From an uncultured Litoreibacter sp. (GTDB lineage: Bacteria; Pseudomonadota; Alphaproteobacteria; Rhodobacterales; Rhodobacteraceae): a stretch of DNA of 64,000 nt. Positions 62,395 through 64,000 of this stretch are shown one piece after another. The notes under the pieces are model-generated. The model saw only the letters and a list, made by a program, of their open reading frames with translations, was not told the origin of the DNA and did no database searches. A program made the position numbers and the translations under genes. The stretch's first letter is position 1. Each line of letters begins with the position of its first letter. Where the stretch lies: positions 62,001 to 126,000 of the forward strand of contig NZ_CANKWO010000003.1 of the NCBI RefSeq assembly GCF_947487515.1, written 5' to 3'.

Positions 62395-62772
62395 CTATTG
62401 CTCAATGCGCCATGGCGGGAAGCGGCGCTCTGGGCCTGCGTGGTACAAGCACAACTTGTTTCCCGTAGGGTCTGACAGCCGTGCCTCGCGCCATCTCCAG
62501 TTTTGGTCGGTCGGGGGGCTGTCAAACTTTATGCCGCTTTCGCATAGTAAGTGGTGCCGCTGATCCACGTCATCTACTTCGAAATACACCACGGTGTTTC
62601 CGGGACACGGCGATTGGGCGACATGTAGGGAAAGCGTGCTCGCGCCAGAGCCCAATTCAAATCGTGCATATTCGTCTCTGGCCGATACGATAAGTTTCAG
62701 GCCAAGCTTGGTGTAGAACACCACGCCTTCATGGAAATCGCGCACTTCTAGTGTCACTTGGTTCATATCCAC
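62395..62772 (-). CDS. VOC-fold (glyoxalase/dioxygenase-like) protein
   Basis: The 125-residue protein has the paired beta-alpha-beta units of the VOC fold (QVTLEVRDFHEGVVFYTKLG; TVVYFEVDDVDQRHHLL) and ends with a typical SDPTGNKLCLYHAG. Metal ligands are not certain. GTG at 62772 is chosen since AAGGAAGGGA lies 6 bp upstream; ATG 62766 is also in frame. Substrate unknown. Confidence 0.78.
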   Translation of the reverse strand: MDMNQVTLEVRDFHEGVVFYTKLGLKLIVSARDEYARFELGSGASTLSLHVAQSPCPGNTVVYFEVDDVDQRHHLLCESGIKFDSPPTDQNWRWREARLSDPTGNKLCLYHAGPERRFPPWRIEQ

Positions 62773-62914
62773 GGGCTGTCCCTTCCTTGGCTGGGCTGTT
62801 GGTTCACGATGTGATGACATTCACCCAACAGTTTCGTGAGGAGGCCTCATTTGGTTTTGAGCATAGTCGCAGGTAGGTCATAAGGGAAACACGCAAAGGC
62901 GAGGACACTATACT

Positions 62915-63826
62915 ATGGCCAACCGGTTCAAATCTGATCTGACATGGGGCGACGTGACGCCTGAAAACATTTTCCTGAACCGGCGGGCCTTTATGGCAGG
63001 TGCCTCGGCTATGGCGGCGACCGGCATTGCGGGGCCCGCGTTGGCCGCGAAATATTCCACCGACGAAGAGCCGAACGCGTGGGAAGAAATCACCCAGTAC
63101 AACAACTTTTATGAATTTGGCACGGGCAAATCCGACCCTGCGGAATATGCCTCCGAGATGACCACCGACCCTTGGGAAGTGGAGATTGGCGGCTTGGTCG
63201 ACAAGCCAGGAACATATTCCTTCAAAGACATCATGGCCGCGATGACCGTAGAAGAGCGGATTTACCGCTTCCGCTGCGTGGAGGCTTGGTCGATGGTTAT
63301 CCCGTGGAATGGCTTCGAGCTGGCGGATTTGCTGAATATGGCGGGCATTCAGTCCGGTGCGAAATATGTGGCGTTCGAGACGTTGCACCGCCCCGAAGAG
63401 ATGTGGGGTCAAAAGCGCAATTTTGTCCCATGGCCTTACCGCGAGGGGCTGCGCTTGGATGAAGCGATGCACCCGCTGACCTTTATGGCGACAGGGATTT
63501 ACGGAAAAACCATTCCGAACCAGAACGGCGCGCCGATGCGCTTGGTGGTTCCGTGGAAGTATGGCTTCAAGTCGATCAAGTCGATTGTGAAGATTACGCT
63601 GACTGATACTCAGCCCCCCACCAGCTGGAACATGATCAACGCACCTGAATATGGCTTCTATAGTAATGTGAACCCGCAGGTGGATCACCCGCGCTGGTCG
63701 CAGGCCTCCGAGCGCCGCGTGGGCGGCGGGCTTTTGGCCAAACGTATTCCGACACTGATGTTCAACGGATACGAGAAAGAGGTCGCAAGTCTTTATGAGG
63801 GCATGGACCTCAAGAAGAACTTTTAA
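62915..63826 (+). CDS. msrP: Protein-methionine-sulfoxide reductase, molybdenum subunit
   Basis: The 303-residue periplasmic enzyme (YedY) repairs oxidised methionines in exported proteins. A twin-arginine signal ([14 protein letters not shown], cleaved near GPALA) sends it folded through Tat. The Mo-ligand Cys is in [15 protein letters not shown]. The region [20 protein letters not shown] is typical of the sulfite-oxidase fold. It is followed 12 bp on by msrQ, its haem-membrane partner. Confidence 0.94.
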   Translation: MANRFKSDLTWGDVTPENIFLNRRAFMAGASAMAATGIAGPALAAKYSTDEEPNAWEEITQYNNFYEFGTGKSDPAEYASEMTTDPWEVEIGGLVDKPGTYSFKDIMAAMTVEERIYRFRCVEAWSMVIPWNGFELADLLNMAGIQSGAKYVAFETLHRPEEMWGQKRNFVPWPYREGLRLDEAMHPLTFMATGIYGKTIPNQNGAPMRLVVPWKYGFKSIKSIVKITLTDTQPPTSWNMINAPEYGFYSNVNPQVDHPRWSQASERRVGGGLLAKRIPTLMFNGYEKEVASLYEGMDLKKNF

Positions 63827-63838
63827 TACCACTTAGAC

Positions 63839-64000
63839 ATGTCTCACCCAATAACGCCTTCGGAGCGGATCAATGCCGTGCTTCGCCCCATACCCACTTG
63901 GTTGGTGTATTTGCTCGGCGCGCTTCCGGGGGTGTATATCGTTCTTGGGATTACGCTGGCGTTGACGGGCACCTATGACCTGTTTGGCCATAGCCTAGGT
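63839..64000 (+). CDS. msrQ: MsrQ haem membrane subunit, 3'-truncated by window
   Basis: The first 54 codons are visible: MSHPITPSERINAVLRPIPT, then a membrane span (WLVYLLGALPGVYIVLGITL) and GTYDLFGHSLG. This matches the start of YedZ/MsrQ, which passes quinol electrons to MsrP through haem b. The gene continues past the window. Confidence 0.85.
   Translation, partial: MSHPITPSERINAVLRPIPTWLVYLLGALPGVYIVLGITLALTGTYDLFGHSLG

Noticed and set aside
62804-63832. Long open frame (342 codons) on the minus strand over msrP
   Set aside because: It is the complement of msrP, which has a Tat signal and all family motifs; the minus frame resembles nothing and lacks a site.
1-64000. CRISPR arrays, insertion sequences, rRNA, prophage genes
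   Set aside because: No regularly spaced repeats, transposase motifs, rRNA cores or phage structural genes were seen on either strand.

Overview
The window looks like the chromosome of a marine alphaproteobacterium of the Rhodobacteraceae (Roseobacter group). This rests on gene content and order: DnaX/EbfC/RecR together, a short alphaproteobacterial SRP RNA, a 41-residue bL36, divergent hemE/hemC, a DinB with an N-terminal zinc-ribbon, and an alphaproteobacterial phn (C-P lyase) operon. Genus cannot be fixed by eye. Gene density is high, many genes overlap by 4 bp, and no transposase, integrase, CRISPR array or rRNA is visible.

Layout. 1-1676: 3' part of a formate dehydrogenase alpha subunit. 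1686-11958: a PAS/winged-helix regulator divergent from a seven-gene operon that pairs a branched-chain-amino-acid-type ABC importer (two ATPases, two permeases, one binding protein) with two adenylate-forming ligase-family proteins and a small secreted protein; this suggests import and CoA activation of an organic acid. 11972-20967: a caspase-like pseudoenzyme, recR-ebfC-dnaX, a TetR/hydrolase pair with two operator-like palindromes, the SRP RNA, nudC, and the prephenate dehydratase pheA. 21074-27488: a membrane-anchored cytochrome c and the yejABEF peptide importer. 27492-35752: a DD-carboxypeptidase with a SPOR domain, hemF, phhAB with an Lrp-type regulator, an MscS channel, and divergent hemE/hemC.

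35753-50440 is the most striking part. A 14.4-kb phosphonate cluster (phnCDE1E2, an SDR, a hexapeptide transferase, phnF, phnGHI, a HAD phosphatase, phnJKLN, a 2H phosphoesterase-family gene and phnM) lies between two direct copies of the last 225 bp of hemC plus 26-30 bp around it. The copies differ at 8 coding positions, 7 of them synonymous, and are exactly 14,662 bp apart. This looks like insertion of a phn-bearing circle or homologous segment at the hemC 3' end. The operon starts with an array of five Pho-box-like 7-mers at 11-bp spacing. It has no phnP, and the 2H gene is a good candidate to open the cyclic ribose phosphate in its place.

50512-64000: a beta-propeller-like orphan, rpmJ, tRNA-Val(GAC), N-formylglutamate amidohydrolase, dinB, a Nudix gene, an SPFH/NfeD pair, a small secreted protein with an internal repeat, pyrF, clpB behind a textbook sigma-32 promoter, a membrane-anchored glutamate-synthase-like protein, and msrP followed by the start of msrQ. 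Functional calls are from sequence motifs recognised by eye; no database search was run.
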